Counted from the first letter of the stretch, positions 44,938 to 54,705 are shown. The stretch is 64,000 nt of DNA from Prolixibacteraceae bacterium (GCA_019856515.1 CP082230.1:3968001-4032000), one strand, 5' to 3'. Program-made: numbers and translations. The notes: generated by a model from the letters alone, not told the origin.

Positions 44938-45762
44938 TTGAATAATTTACAACAAAGAACACTGACGGGCATTCTTTTTGTCTGTACGTTAGTTGGATCA
45001 ATCGCTATTGGTAAATGGACTTTTTTTGTGCTTTTTATCTTGATCTCTTATCTGGCAACCAATGAATTTTATCATCTTGCCTATAAAGCCAAAGCGCGCC
45101 CCAATAGAAAGATAGGTATCGCTACAAGTATCTATATCTTTATCTCATTTTTTCTTGTTGCATCAGGAATGGTGCCATCAAAAGTGACGCTGGGTATCAT
45201 TCCATTGATCGTGGGTCTTTTTGTATATGAACTCTATCGTGATAGTAAAGTGCCTTTCTTAAACTTGGCTTTTACGCTTTTGGGATTGGTTTATGTAACT
45301 ACTCCTTTGGCCCTGTTTAATTTCTTTGTATTTCCTCCTGAAGGAGAGGCATACGCTGCTTATTCACCATATCTCTTAATGGGGATATTTATCTTTATCT
45401 GGACCAATGACTCAGGTGCTTACCTTTTCGGTTCTCAGTTTGGAAAGCATAAGTTGTTTGAACGTATCTCTCCTAAGAAGACATGGGAGGGAAGTATTGG
45501 TGGCGGTGTGATGACAATGATCGCAGCTGTCGTATTAAGTTATCTTTTTCCACAATATAAAATGGTGGACATGTTGGTTGTAGCACTCATTACAGTGGTG
45601 GCAGGAACATTGGGTGACTTAGTGGAATCGATGTTTAAACGTAGTATTGATGTCAAAGATAGCGGATCATTCTTTCCAGGACATGGAGGTTTGTTAGACC
45701 GTTTCGATAGTGTGATTTTGGCTGCACCTATGGTCTATTTTTATATTAGATTGATATCGTAG
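44938..45762 (+). CDS. cdsA: Phosphatidate cytidylyltransferase
   Basis: A 274-aa polytopic inner membrane enzyme that converts phosphatidic acid and CTP to CDP-diacylglycerol. It has about seven to eight hydrophobic helices and ends with the family signature DSGSFFPGHGGLLDRFDSVILAAPMVYFY. LFGSQFGKHKLFERISPKKTWEGSIGG is the other conserved segment. The start is TTG at 44938: no ATG lies within the first 100 codons in a useful place, and the N-terminus from this TTG (LQQRTLTGILFV) matches the family. It shares an operon with the small upstream gene and with pssA. Confidence 0.95.
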   Translation: MNNLQQRTLTGILFVCTLVGSIAIGKWTFFVLFILISYLATNEFYHLAYKAKARPNRKIGIATSIYIFISFFLVASGMVPSKVTLGIIPLIVGLFVYELYRDSKVPFLNLAFTLLGLVYVTTPLALFNFFVFPPEGEAYAAYSPYLLMGIFIFIWTNDSGAYLFGSQFGKHKLFERISPKKTWEGSIGGGVMTMIAAVVLSYLFPQYKMVDMLVVALITVVAGTLGDLVESMFKRSIDVKDSGSFFPGHGGLLDRFDSVILAAPMVYFYIRLIS

Positions 45763-45846
45763 TATGAAAGAATAAAAGAGTCGCTCTGGGTTTACGATGT
45801 GAAGATTGTTAATTCATTGAGTGCTTCGAAATAAAATATTTAGAAA

Positions 45847-46581
45847 ATGATCAAAAAACATATACCGAATAGTATTACCAGCTTGAATATAATTTCAGGG
45901 GTTCTCGCTGTTTACTTTGCTTTGTATGGTGAACTTAAACTTGCTGTGATTGCAATTTTTTGTGGAGCTATATTTGATTTCTGTGACGGATTGGTGGCAA
46001 GAGCTTTAAAAGCATATTCAGATATTGGTAAAGAGTTGGACTCTTTAGCCGATATGATCACTTTTGGTTTTGCTCCTGGTGCGCTCCTTTTTGGTGTTTT
46101 GCAGATAACTCTTGAAGGTAAGGTGATGTCACCGATGGAGGTTGTGAACTCTTCATACGTTGGGTATTACTTGTGTGCTTTGGTTATTCCCGTTTTCTCA
46201 GGTCTTAGATTGGCTAAATTTAATGTTGATACAAGACAGTCGACATCTTTTATCGGTATGCCAACTCCAGCAAATGCAATCTTTTGGGCTTCTTTGGCTC
46301 TGCTTTGTGTGGATGGAGTGGAAGGACATTGGTATGCGTTTATGTTTAATCCAACTCTTTTGGCGATTCTAGCCTTTGCGACATCATTCTTGTTGGTGTC
46401 TGAGGTTCCAATGTTTTCATTTAAGTTTAAGAATCTATCTTTTAAAGAGAATAAAATACGATTTTTCTTTTTAGCTGTGGTGATTACCCTAATCTCCTGC
46501 TTTGGTGTGTTGGGAATTACTTTCGCCATGTTATTGTATGTGGTTTTGTCTGTAGCTCAGTGCTTTTTTTGTAAGTCATAG
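45847..46581 (+). CDS. pssA: CDP-diacylglycerol--serine O-phosphatidyltransferase
   Basis: A 244-aa polytopic membrane protein with the CDP-alcohol phosphotransferase motif in DFCDGLVARALKAYSDIGKELDSLADMITFG (D-G-x2-A-R-x8-G-x3-D-x3-D). It makes phosphatidylserine, the precursor of phosphatidylethanolamine, from the CDP-diacylglycerol supplied by CdsA, encoded 84 bp upstream. The decarboxylase gene psd, often found between them in Bacteroidota, is absent here. A terminator follows. Confidence 0.93.
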   Translation: MIKKHIPNSITSLNIISGVLAVYFALYGELKLAVIAIFCGAIFDFCDGLVARALKAYSDIGKELDSLADMITFGFAPGALLFGVLQITLEGKVMSPMEVVNSSYVGYYLCALVIPVFSGLRLAKFNVDTRQSTSFIGMPTPANAIFWASLALLCVDGVEGHWYAFMFNPTLLAILAFATSFLLVSEVPMFSFKFKNLSFKENKIRFFFLAVVITLISCFGVLGITFAMLLYVVLSVAQCFFCKS

Positions 46582-46601
46582 GATGAATCGAGATAATTTA
46601 A

Positions 46602-46634
46602 AAAGTCCTTTCTATGGTTAGAAGGGATTTTTTT
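46602..46634 (+). terminator. Terminator downstream of pssA
   Basis: AAAGTCCTTTCT (46602-46613) pairs, with wobble pairs, with AGAAGGGATTTT (46620-46631), followed by T. Confidence 0.7.
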
Positions 46635-46667
46635 TGTACTTTAATTTTGAATTGAAAAAATACTTTC

Positions 46668-47156
46668 ATGCATAACCCCCAAGAGATAATTGATGATCTA
46701 AATCGTTCAATTGAAGGTGTATCTGAGAAAGATCTTCGCTTCTTTCCTAATGAGGTTTTAAAAACTCAAATTGAAGAGATGTCTTCTCATGCTGATAAGT
46801 GTGACATTTGTAATAGAAAGTTGTCTGGAACAAAAGAAATATTTCCAATGATAAAGGCTGCAATTGCTCAGCCTGGGCACGAACGTAAAGAGGTGGACCG
46901 TTATTTGAACTCTGTTTCCGATCACCTAAAAACGGAACATGGTGTTAGATCTGCACATCACTATGCTAGTAAGTTTGCGATGTGGTCGATGATTGGCTCT
47001 ATCGTGGTGGCTTCTTTGGTTCTGTTTTTGATGGGGGTTGAGAAGATGCTTTTTTTAGTGGTCTCTATCGGAGTGATCGCTTTTGTTCTGGGATATGTAG
47101 CAGGGGATCTGAAAGATCGTCGTCATGAGAAAGATAATCCAACCGTTGATAAATAG
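46668..47156 (+). CDS. Unknown membrane protein with N-terminal HxxxCxxC motif
   Basis: A 162-aa protein I do not recognise. The N-terminal half is soluble and holds SSHADKCDICNRKL, a His-x3-Cys-x2-Cys pattern like the zinc-binding domain of anti-sigma factors (zf-HC2), then a helical stretch. Two membrane helices follow at about residues 107-127 (MWSMIGSIVVASLVLFLMG) and 130-150, ending in a charged tail. An anti-sigma factor or a small membrane regulator is possible, but there is no adjacent sigma gene. It lies 16 bp before a deoxynucleoside kinase gene, so the two are probably co-transcribed. Confidence 0.7.
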   Translation: MHNPQEIIDDLNRSIEGVSEKDLRFFPNEVLKTQIEEMSSHADKCDICNRKLSGTKEIFPMIKAAIAQPGHERKEVDRYLNSVSDHLKTEHGVRSAHHYASKFAMWSMIGSIVVASLVLFLMGVEKMLFLVVSIGVIAFVLGYVAGDLKDRRHEKDNPTVDK

Positions 47157-47172
47157 TTTGTATAAGTAAGAT

Positions 47173-47805
47173 ATGGATATAAATTTCCTAGTTATTGAGG
47201 GTAATATTGGAGCAGGTAAGACCACCTTGTCTACCATGCTTAGTCAGAAGTATAATGCGAAATTAATATTAGAACAGTTCTCTGATAACCCGTTTTTGCC
47301 AAGATTCTACAAGGATCCTGATAAATTTTCATTTCCATTAGAGATGTCTTTTATGGCAGAGCGATATAATCAGTTGAAGCAGCAAGCTGAATTAGATCTG
47401 TTTAAAACTTTTACTGTTTCGGATTATTACTTTATGAAGTCTCTAATATTTTCTAAATCGACACTTCAAGAGGATGAATATAATTTATATCGTAAATTCT
47501 TTGACATCATATATCAAAATATACCTAAGCCTTCGCTTTATGTATATCTTCATTTAAGTACGGAACGATTGATGGAGAACATCTCAAATCGTGGAAGAAG
47601 CTATGAGACAGAGATAACTCCAGACTATTTGAAACAGATCACAGATGGTTATTTTAACTTTTTTTCTCAACAAAGAGACTTCCCTGTTGTTGCTATTACA
47701 ACAGATGAGTTAGATTTTGTGAAAAATAAGGCTGATTTTGATAAAATTGAGCGTATAATTTTCGGTCAGAGCTACCCAAAAGGTTTAACTAGGTTAATAC
47801 CTTAA
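47173..47805 (+). CDS. Deoxynucleoside kinase
   Basis: A 210-aa dNK-family kinase. The P-loop is FLVIEGNIGAGKTTLSTMLSQ, followed by LEQFSDNPFLPRFYKDPDKFSFPLEMSFMAERYNQ and the DRS-region equivalent FTVSDYYFMKSLIFS; LHLSTERLMENISNRGRSYE contains the lid-type arginines. It phosphorylates deoxynucleosides in the salvage pathway; preference among dA, dG and dC cannot be told by eye. It is preceded by the small membrane protein with which it probably shares a transcript. Confidence 0.9.
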   Translation: MDINFLVIEGNIGAGKTTLSTMLSQKYNAKLILEQFSDNPFLPRFYKDPDKFSFPLEMSFMAERYNQLKQQAELDLFKTFTVSDYYFMKSLIFSKSTLQEDEYNLYRKFFDIIYQNIPKPSLYVYLHLSTERLMENISNRGRSYETEITPDYLKQITDGYFNFFSQQRDFPVVAITTDELDFVKNKADFDKIERIIFGQSYPKGLTRLIP

Positions 47806-47911
47806 TTGATAAGAAAAAATAGCTTAAAAACTTTTTCAAAATTAACAAATCGTTTTACTTTTGTGTATAATGTAGAATAAGTGGTTTTTAGAAAACTAAT
47901 AGATGTATATC

Positions 47912-49663
47912 ATGAAACAATTCAACTTTAGATCTTTGGGTGGTGTTATCCTTGCAGCCGTGTTGCTGTCTGGATGTGCTAGCATTAAAAAGATGAAAAA
48001 GAATGCGGATAAGATTACTTATGACGTAACTCCTGAGATTCTTGAGTCTCACGGTGGTAATGTAGATGTTGCGATTCAAGGACGCATCCCTGAAAGTTAT
48101 TTCGTAAAGGGTGCTTCAGTAACAGCTACTCCAGTATTTGTTTATGAAGGTGGTGAGCAAGCTTTCAAGCCTTACTCTCTTCAAGGAGAAAAAGTAGACG
48201 GTAATGCTAAAGTGATTCCTTATGCAAAAGGTGGAAGTTTTTCTTATAAAGGAACTGTACCTTTCGTAGAAGGAATGAGAAAAGGTGATTTAGAAGTACG
48301 TATTGTTGCTTCTAAAGGAGCTAAATCTGTGACTTTTGATCCTATCAAGGTTGGTGAAGGTACTATTGCAACTTCTACTCTTGTAGAAAATACACCTGCT
48401 TCAATCGTTGGTATTCAAAAATCAAAAAACACAACAGGTGTTTATGATCCAGCAATTGATCAATTCCAAAGAGTTGTTCCTGAATCGTATAGAGCTGACT
48501 TGATGTATCTAATTAACAGTGCTTATGTTCGTGGACAAGAGCTTAAGAAAGAAGATGTAGCTGAGTTGACAAAGTATATCAAAGCTGCTTATGGTGATGA
48601 GAAGAAAGAGTTGAAAGACATCGAGATTTCTGCTTATGCTTCTCCAGATGGAGCATTGAATCTTAATGAGAAACTTGCTAAGAATCGTGAGAACTCTGCT
48701 TCTAAGTATGTTAATCGTCAGTTGAAGCGTAATAAAATTGACGCAGATGTAACTGGTCGTTTTACTCCAGAAGATTGGGAAGGTTTCAAAGAGCTTGTTG
48801 AAGCTTCTGACATTCCAGACAAGCAACTTATCTTGCGTGTTCTTGCTATGTATAATGATCCTGAAGTACGTGATCGTGAGATCAAGAATATTTCTGAAGC
48901 ATTCACTGTATTGGCAGACAAAGTACTTCCTAAACTACGTCGTGCGAAGATCACTGCTTCTGTAGATGTAATTGGTAAGAGTGATGAAGAGATTTCAGCT
49001 TTAGCTACTTCTGATGCTTCAAAATTGAACCAAGCAGAGCTATTGTATGCTGCTACTTTGACTGAAGATAAGAATCAGCAAATGGCTATCTACAATGCAT
49101 TCATCAAGAACTACTCATCTGACTGGAGAGGTTACAACAACTTGGGTATGATCCAGATGAAGAACGGTAACGTTGATGCTGCAAACAAGAACTTCAAGAA
49201 AGCAGATCAATTAGATCCTAAGAATCCTATCGTGATGAACAACTTAGGTGCTGTTGCTCTTTCTAACGGTGATGTAGCAAAAGCTGAAGAGCTATTCGGT
49301 GCTGCTAACGGAGCTGGTGGAGAAGTAGATTACAACCTTGGTGTTGTTGCAATCAAGAAAGGTGATTACGATGCTGCTGTTAAGTATTTCGGAAAATGTT
49401 CTTGTGTAAACGCTGCTTTGGCTCAAATGTTAGCTGGAGACAACAACGGTGCACTTCGTACTTTGAACAACAACAAGTCTGACGATGCGTTAGTTGATTA
49501 CTTGAAAGCTGTTATCGGTGCACGTACTGCTAAAACAACTTTGTTGTATGCTAGTTTGCGTGATGCTGTTGCAAAAGATGCTAAATATAAAGCATTGGCT
49601 AAAACAGATCTTGAATTCGCTAAGTATATCGATGATGCTCAATTCAAAGATATCGTGAAATAA
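47912..49663 (+). CDS. TPR lipoprotein of Bacteroidota
   Basis: A 583-aa lipoprotein. The signal peptide ends in the lipobox VLLSGC (Cys about 22). A beta-rich N-terminal domain (about 40-150) is followed by an OmpA-like segment (KDIEISAYASPDGALNLNEKLAKNRENSASKYV, about 245-275), and then TPR units (WRGYNNLGMIQMKNGNVDAANKNFKKADQLDPKN, about 405-490). The open frame extends to ATG 47903, but MKQFNFRS at 47912 gives a normal lipoprotein start. Codon use is strongly biased to a few codons, suggesting an abundant protein. TACTTTTG at 47856-47863 may be the -7 box. It is probably anchored to the outer membrane. Its role is unknown. Confidence 0.85.
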   Translation: MKQFNFRSLGGVILAAVLLSGCASIKKMKKNADKITYDVTPEILESHGGNVDVAIQGRIPESYFVKGASVTATPVFVYEGGEQAFKPYSLQGEKVDGNAKVIPYAKGGSFSYKGTVPFVEGMRKGDLEVRIVASKGAKSVTFDPIKVGEGTIATSTLVENTPASIVGIQKSKNTTGVYDPAIDQFQRVVPESYRADLMYLINSAYVRGQELKKEDVAELTKYIKAAYGDEKKELKDIEISAYASPDGALNLNEKLAKNRENSASKYVNRQLKRNKIDADVTGRFTPEDWEGFKELVEASDIPDKQLILRVLAMYNDPEVRDREIKNISEAFTVLADKVLPKLRRAKITASVDVIGKSDEEISALATSDASKLNQAELLYAATLTEDKNQQMAIYNAFIKNYSSDWRGYNNLGMIQMKNGNVDAANKNFKKADQLDPKNPIVMNNLGAVALSNGDVAKAEELFGAANGAGGEVDYNLGVVAIKKGDYDAAVKYFGKCSCVNAALAQMLAGDNNGALRTLNNNKSDDALVDYLKAVIGARTAKTTLLYASLRDAVAKDAKYKALAKTDLEFAKYIDDAQFKDIVK

Positions 49664-49694
49664 TTCGATTAAGCGAAGAAAAATATTATATATT

Positions 49695-49720
49695 AGGGTA
49701 GCGAAAGCTACCCTTTTTTT
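49695..49720 (+). terminator. Strong terminator after the TPR lipoprotein gene
   Basis: AGGGTAGC (49695-49702), a GAAA tetraloop, GCTACCCT (49707-49714), then a T-run. Confidence 0.95.
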
Positions 49721-49733
49721 ATATGTGTGAATT

Positions 49734-52211
49734 ATGAATAGTTCAAGTTTATATGTCGATGTAGTGGTGCCTTTTCCACTTGCATCTGCCTTTACTTATC
49801 ACTACGACGAATTGTTAAGTGGGCAGATACAAGTTGGTAAGAGGATTGTTGTGCCATTTCGAAACAAGCCTATTGTTGCGATTGTACTTAAGCTACATGG
49901 CAATAAACCTGAAGGATACGAAACGAAAGCGGTTGTATCTATCGTAGATACGACACCTTCTGTTAGTGATATTCAATTAAACTTCTGGTCTTGGATTGCC
50001 AACTACTATCAATGTACTATTGGAGAGGTGATGAAAGCAGCCATTCCTGCATCACTGCGTTTAGATGCCGATGCTCGAATCTCGGTTGATGAAGAGGTTG
50101 AACCACAAAGAGTGGAGCAGTGGGATAACCAAACCAGAGAGATCTACTATTATGCACTTGGTGATCGCGACCTTAAGCTATCGAAATTAGTAAAGGAATT
50201 CGGTAAAGAGGAGGTATACCAAATCGTCTCTTCTTTAATGCGAGAAAGCGTATTCTCATGTGATGGTTCCGCTAGAGGAGTCCAAAAAAGAATGGTTAAG
50301 ATGGTGCGGCTATCTTCTTCATATAGACATTTGAAAACGCTAGAGATGGTGCTAAAGGGGCTCTCTAGAGCACCCAAACAGCAAGAGCTAATGGTCTATA
50401 TGATGGATGAGTGTCGTATAGACGACAACTGGGCTTATGGATTTTCGACAGATGAAATCAAAAAAAGACAGCTTTATAGCGGTGTACGACCACTTGTTCA
50501 AAAGGGGATCATTGAACTCTTTGAAGTAGAAGAGCGTGAGTTGATTAATGCTCATTCTACGGAGACAACACTCCCTTGTTTATCAGAGGTTCAAGAGACG
50601 GCTTACAAAGAGATTCTACATAACTTTTTTGAGAAACAGGTCGTCTTACTTCATGGAGTGACAGCAAGTGGAAAGACCGAGATATATATACGTTTAATTG
50701 CGGACTGTTTAAAGCAAAATAAGCAAGTCTTATACCTATTGCCAGAGATAGGGTTGACCACACAGATTATACGTCGTTTAAAGAGCGTTTTCGGCAATCG
50801 AGTGGCGATATACCATAGTCGTATTTCAGATAATGAGAGGCTTGAGTTGTGGGAGAAGATGCATGCTTATGACCCCTCTAATACAGAGGGTGAGTGTCAA
50901 GTAATCCTCGGAGCTCGCTCAGCTATATTCCTGCCATTCAAAAGGCTTGGGTTGATTATTGTTGATGAAGAGCATGAATCCTCATTTAAACAGTACGACC
51001 CATCTCCAAGATATAATGCCCGTGATGCAGCAATTGTGTTGTCTCATATTCACCAGTGTAAAACACTATTAGGTTCTGCAACACCATCGGTTGAAACATA
51101 CTATAATGCAGAGAGTGGTAAGTTTGGCCTAGTAACATTGACCCAAAGATATAACGATATTGTTCCTCCAGAGATTGTCATCACGGATATCTCTGAAGCG
51201 AAACGAACAAAATCCATGCAGGGGGCTTTCACCCCTGTCCTTGTCGAAGAGATAAAGCAAAGCCTAGAGAATAAGAAGCAAGTCATCCTATTTCAAAATA
51301 GACGTGGTTATGGGTTGTTTGTTCAATGTAATAGTTGTGGTTGGACCCCTAAATGTCTGCATTGCGATGTGAGTCTTACATATCATAAAGCTGATAATTC
51401 ATTGGTGTGTCACTACTGTGGTTATAAGATGTATTTCCCAAAAGCATGCCCTACATGTCATGGGAAAGAGATCAAAGACATAGGTCACGGCACCGAGAAG
51501 ATAGAGGCGGAGATAAAAGAGTTGTTTCCTGAAGCAAAGCTTCTACGTATGGACCTCGACACCACAAGAAAGAAGAATGCATTCGATCATATCATCGGTT
51601 CCTTCGAAAGGCATGAAGCTGATATACTCATCGGTACACAGATGGTCACCAAAGGGCTTGACTTCTCTAATGTAGCCGTTGTGGGTATCATTAATGCGGA
51701 TGCCATCCTTAAGTTTCCCGATTTTAGAGCATACGAAAGAAGTTTCCAATTAATGCTACAGGTCAGTGGCAGGGCAGGACGTCTTCATGGTGGCGGTAAG
51801 GTGGTTATACAGACAAGCGACCCAACCAACCCACTATTTAATGATGTAATCAAAGGGGATTATCCATCGCTCTATCGTTCACAAATAAAAGATAGAGAGA
51901 TGTTCCACTATCCCCCTTTCTACCGGATGGTATCGATTATGGTTAAACATAAGTATCAGAATATCGTAGATACTTTTGCTAATCAACTGGCCTATGTCCT
52001 CCGACAGCAGTTTGGCGATCGTGTTCTTGGTCCTGAATATCCATTGTTAAGTAGGGTTCAGAATAGTTACCAAAAACAGATAATCCTAAAGTACGAAAGA
52101 GACTATTCGATTTCAGCGGCAAAGAAACTGATTGAAAAGATTATCTCTCATGTACTATCACATTCATCGAACAAGAATGTCTCGATTATTATAGATGTCG
52201 ACCCATTATAG
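49734..52211 (+). CDS. priA: Primosomal protein N' (replication restart helicase)
   Basis: An 825-aa PriA. An N-terminal 3'-DNA-binding domain (YVDVVVPFPLASAFTYHYD) leads into the helicase core with Walker A GVTASGKTEIYIRL, Walker B IIVDEEHESSFKQ, LGSATPSVETY, and eight-cysteine zinc region CNSCGWTPKCLHC...CHYCGY...CPTC inserted before helicase motifs V and VI (GTQMVTKGLDFSNV, QVSGRAGR). It reloads the replisome at stalled forks. Length is somewhat above the E. coli 732 aa because of an insertion in the winged-helix region. It is followed by parA after a gap with its own -7 box. Confidence 0.95.
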   Translation: MNSSSLYVDVVVPFPLASAFTYHYDELLSGQIQVGKRIVVPFRNKPIVAIVLKLHGNKPEGYETKAVVSIVDTTPSVSDIQLNFWSWIANYYQCTIGEVMKAAIPASLRLDADARISVDEEVEPQRVEQWDNQTREIYYYALGDRDLKLSKLVKEFGKEEVYQIVSSLMRESVFSCDGSARGVQKRMVKMVRLSSSYRHLKTLEMVLKGLSRAPKQQELMVYMMDECRIDDNWAYGFSTDEIKKRQLYSGVRPLVQKGIIELFEVEERELINAHSTETTLPCLSEVQETAYKEILHNFFEKQVVLLHGVTASGKTEIYIRLIADCLKQNKQVLYLLPEIGLTTQIIRRLKSVFGNRVAIYHSRISDNERLELWEKMHAYDPSNTEGECQVILGARSAIFLPFKRLGLIIVDEEHESSFKQYDPSPRYNARDAAIVLSHIHQCKTLLGSATPSVETYYNAESGKFGLVTLTQRYNDIVPPEIVITDISEAKRTKSMQGAFTPVLVEEIKQSLENKKQVILFQNRRGYGLFVQCNSCGWTPKCLHCDVSLTYHKADNSLVCHYCGYKMYFPKACPTCHGKEIKDIGHGTEKIEAEIKELFPEAKLLRMDLDTTRKKNAFDHIIGSFERHEADILIGTQMVTKGLDFSNVAVVGIINADAILKFPDFRAYERSFQLMLQVSGRAGRLHGGGKVVIQTSDPTNPLFNDVIKGDYPSLYRSQIKDREMFHYPPFYRMVSIMVKHKYQNIVDTFANQLAYVLRQQFGDRVLGPEYPLLSRVQNSYQKQIILKYERDYSISAAKKLIEKIISHVLSHSSNKNVSIIIDVDPL

Positions 52212-52232
52212 GTCATTTTGCAAAAAATATCT

Positions 52233-52240
52233 TACTTTTG
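52233..52240 (+). promoter_or_regulatory. Putative -7 box for the parAB operon
   Basis: TACTTTTG matches TAnnTTTG and lies 70 bases before the parA start; the nearest upstream TTG is too close (12 bases) for the ideal spacing, so only the -7 element is proposed. Confidence 0.4.
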
Positions 52241-52309
52241 TTTACTTGAACAAAGAAGGCACACACTGGATGTCTTACACGTTTTAATGATGGAATAATT
52301 CAAATTACT

Positions 52310-53089
52310 ATGGGTAAAATCATTGCGTTAGCGAATCAAAAAGGAGGGGTGGGTAAAACAACCACTTCAATAAATTTGGCTGCAAGCCTTTCTGTATTAG
52401 AGAAGAAGGTCTTAATTATTGATGCAGATCCTCAGGCGAATGCTACCTCTGGTTTAGGCTTTGATTTGAGTGAAGTTGAGTCTACCATCTATGAATGTAT
52501 AGTAGATAAGCTAGACCCAAAAACTATCGTTAAAGAGACCGACATCGAAGGGCTATACTTGGTCCCTTCACATATCGATTTGGTCGGTGCTGAAGTCGAG
52601 ATGCTTCAACTAGCCAATAGAGAAAAACTTCTTAAGAAGGTCCTCGAAGAGGTAAGGGATGATTATGACTTTATCATCATTGACTGTTCTCCCTCTTTGG
52701 GACTAATCACAGTCAATGCACTTACCGCTGCGGATTCCGTTGTAATACCTGTACAGAGCGAATATTTTGCCTTAGAGGGATTAGGAAAACTTCTTAACAC
52801 CATCAAAATTATACAGAGTCGACTGAATCCCACTTTAGAGATCGAAGGGTTTTTACTGACCATGTATGATTCACGATTAAATTTAGCGAATCAAATATAT
52901 GAAGAGATAAAGACACACTTTAAATCGATGGTATTTAAGACCGTGATATCAAGAAATATTAAGTTGAGTGAAGCTCCTAGTTATGGCAAAGCAGTCATAG
53001 AGTATGATGCTAATTCAACGGGAGCAAAACAATACTTAGAACTTGCTCGCGAAATAATTGTTAATAATAGTAGCTTAGCTACAGTTTAA
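52310..53089 (+). CDS. parA: Chromosome-partitioning ATPase ParA (Soj)
   Basis: A 259-aa ParA-family ATPase. The deviant Walker A is NQKGGVGKTTTSINLAASL, with DADPQANATSG and DYDFIIIDCSPSLGLITVNAL as the following ATPase motifs. It binds DNA non-specifically and moves ParB-parS complexes. The gene starts a four-gene run (parA, parB, DUF5683, transglycosylase) separated by 28, 12 and 19 bp. Chromosomal rather than plasmid type, judged from its short N-terminus and core-gene context. Confidence 0.95.
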   Translation: MGKIIALANQKGGVGKTTTSINLAASLSVLEKKVLIIDADPQANATSGLGFDLSEVESTIYECIVDKLDPKTIVKETDIEGLYLVPSHIDLVGAEVEMLQLANREKLLKKVLEEVRDDYDFIIIDCSPSLGLITVNALTAADSVVIPVQSEYFALEGLGKLLNTIKIIQSRLNPTLEIEGFLLTMYDSRLNLANQIYEEIKTHFKSMVFKTVISRNIKLSEAPSYGKAVIEYDANSTGAKQYLELAREIIVNNSSLATV

Positions 53090-53117
53090 ATATATACCCG
53101 TTCAGGATAGAGTAATT

Positions 53118-54005
53118 ATGGCAAAAAGAAATGCTTTAGGTAGAGGTTTGGGTGCATTAATCAATGATGCTGATTTAGTGAATGATCCATCTTCATCTAT
53201 CACCCATGTGGACATAGATAAGATTGAGGCAAACCCCTTTCAGCCACGTACCGAATTTGATGATGATACACTTATTGAATTAGCAACTTCGATTCAAGAG
53301 TTGGGGCTAATACAGCCTATTACTCTACGTAAAATCGGAGGTGGTAAGCTCCAAATAATTGCTGGTGAGAGACGTTTTAGAGCCTCTCAAGTTGCAGGAT
53401 TAACATCCGTTCCTTGTTGGATTAGACAAGTTGGCGATGAGCAGATGCTCGAGATGGCATTGGTAGAGAACATACAACGTGAAAACCTATCTGCTATAGA
53501 GGTGGCATTAAGCTACCAGCGATTAATTGACGAATGTAATTTGACCCAAGATGCCCTTAGCGATAAGGTAGGCAAAAAAAGAGCTACGGTATCCAACTAC
53601 CTACGTCTTCTAAAGCTTCCTGTGGTAATACAGAATGGCCTTCAGAAGAGAGCCCTATCCATGGGACACGCAAGAGCTATCATTAACATCGATGATGAAG
53701 ATTTCCAAGTCGAACTTTACCATCAGATCATCGAGGAAGGTCTCTCTGTACGAAAAGTAGAGGAGCTTGTTCGCCAATACAATCAAGGAGAGCAAGAGAG
53801 TGAACTTCCAAAGAATCCCGCAGCTAAAAGAGACCCTTTCCCACAAGAATTTGGTTCACTTCAACAACATCTTCGTTCTTATTTCGATGCGACGGTGGAT
53901 TTCAGAATGAATGACAAAGGAAAAGGGAAAATTGTAATTCCTTTTGACGATCCTAAGGAATTGGAGCGTATTATTTCTATATTGGACCAAACAAAAACTA
54001 AATAG
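53118..54005 (+). CDS. parB: Chromosome-partitioning protein ParB (Spo0J)
   Basis: A 295-aa ParB. An N-terminal ParB/Srx nuclease-like domain with IEANPFQPRTEFDD, the CTP-binding motif region GERRFRASQVAGLTSVPCWIR, and AENIQRENLSAIEVALSYQRL-type segment lies at about 30-130; a helix-turn-helix (DALSDKVGKKRATVSNYLRLLKLP, about 140-165) binds parS; and a C-terminal dimerisation domain ends the protein. The family CTP switch would load it on DNA as a clamp. No full parS site was seen in the window. Confidence 0.95.
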   Translation: MAKRNALGRGLGALINDADLVNDPSSSITHVDIDKIEANPFQPRTEFDDDTLIELATSIQELGLIQPITLRKIGGGKLQIIAGERRFRASQVAGLTSVPCWIRQVGDEQMLEMALVENIQRENLSAIEVALSYQRLIDECNLTQDALSDKVGKKRATVSNYLRLLKLPVVIQNGLQKRALSMGHARAIINIDDEDFQVELYHQIIEEGLSVRKVEELVRQYNQGEQESELPKNPAAKRDPFPQEFGSLQQHLRSYFDATVDFRMNDKGKGKIVIPFDDPKELERIISILDQTKTK

Positions 54006-54017
54006 GTAGATCTTTAG

Positions 54018-54686
54018 ATGGAGATGAATAGTTTCAGTAAGCGTATTTTGATCACATGTGTAGTACTTCTTTCAGTGGTAATTCAATCCATTGGTCAAGA
54101 GAAAAAGGAGGTGATGCCAGCTTCTGTAGTCGTTGCAGATAGTGTCAAACTTCCTATGGATACTACAGAGCTTGAGCCTCAGTTTCGTATGATTCCTCGT
54201 TCTCCTAAGAAGGCATCTATTATGTCAGCACTTGTTCCTGGTCTTGGACAGATCTACAACCATAAATATTGGAAACTTCCACTAATTTATGGTGGTTTTG
54301 CAGCCATGACATATGGATTCACATGGAACAACGGTCAATACAAAGACTATAAGAAAGGATATCAGATTCTATCTAAAGAGTATAGCTCATTGACTCCCGA
54401 AGAACTTGCTTACTTGCAGCAGTTGATTCGAAATCCAAACGTTAACCTTGAAGATCCACAACAGCAAGAGTACCTACTAAGACAGCTAGAATCTGGTATG
54501 TCTTACTACAAACGTAATAGAGATTTGAACGTCGTAGGTATGGCAGCACTTTATCTACTGAATATCATTGATGCCAGTATTGATGCACACTTCTCTACTT
54601 TTGATATCAGCGATAATCTTTCGATGGATGTTCAACCCTATGCCACTCCAGACCAAATGGGAGTGGGTGTACAATTCAAATTTTAA
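54018..54686 (+). CDS. DUF5683 domain-containing protein
   Basis: A 222-aa protein with a signal peptide (ILITCVVLLSVVIQSIGQ) and the DUF5683 core (KKASIMSALVPGLGQIYNHKYWKLPLIYGGFAAMTYGF), with further hydrophobic stretches near 185-200 (LNVVGMAALYLLNIIDASIDAHF), so it is probably in the membrane. The family is found in most Bacteroidota between parB and a lytic transglycosylase, as here, 12 bp after parB. Its function is unknown; context suggests a role near the cell envelope. Confidence 0.88.
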   Translation: MEMNSFSKRILITCVVLLSVVIQSIGQEKKEVMPASVVVADSVKLPMDTTELEPQFRMIPRSPKKASIMSALVPGLGQIYNHKYWKLPLIYGGFAAMTYGFTWNNGQYKDYKKGYQILSKEYSSLTPEELAYLQQLIRNPNVNLEDPQQQEYLLRQLESGMSYYKRNRDLNVVGMAALYLLNIIDASIDAHFSTFDISDNLSMDVQPYATPDQMGVGVQFKF

Positions 54687-54705
54687 CCTCACTCAATAGA
54701 CAATA

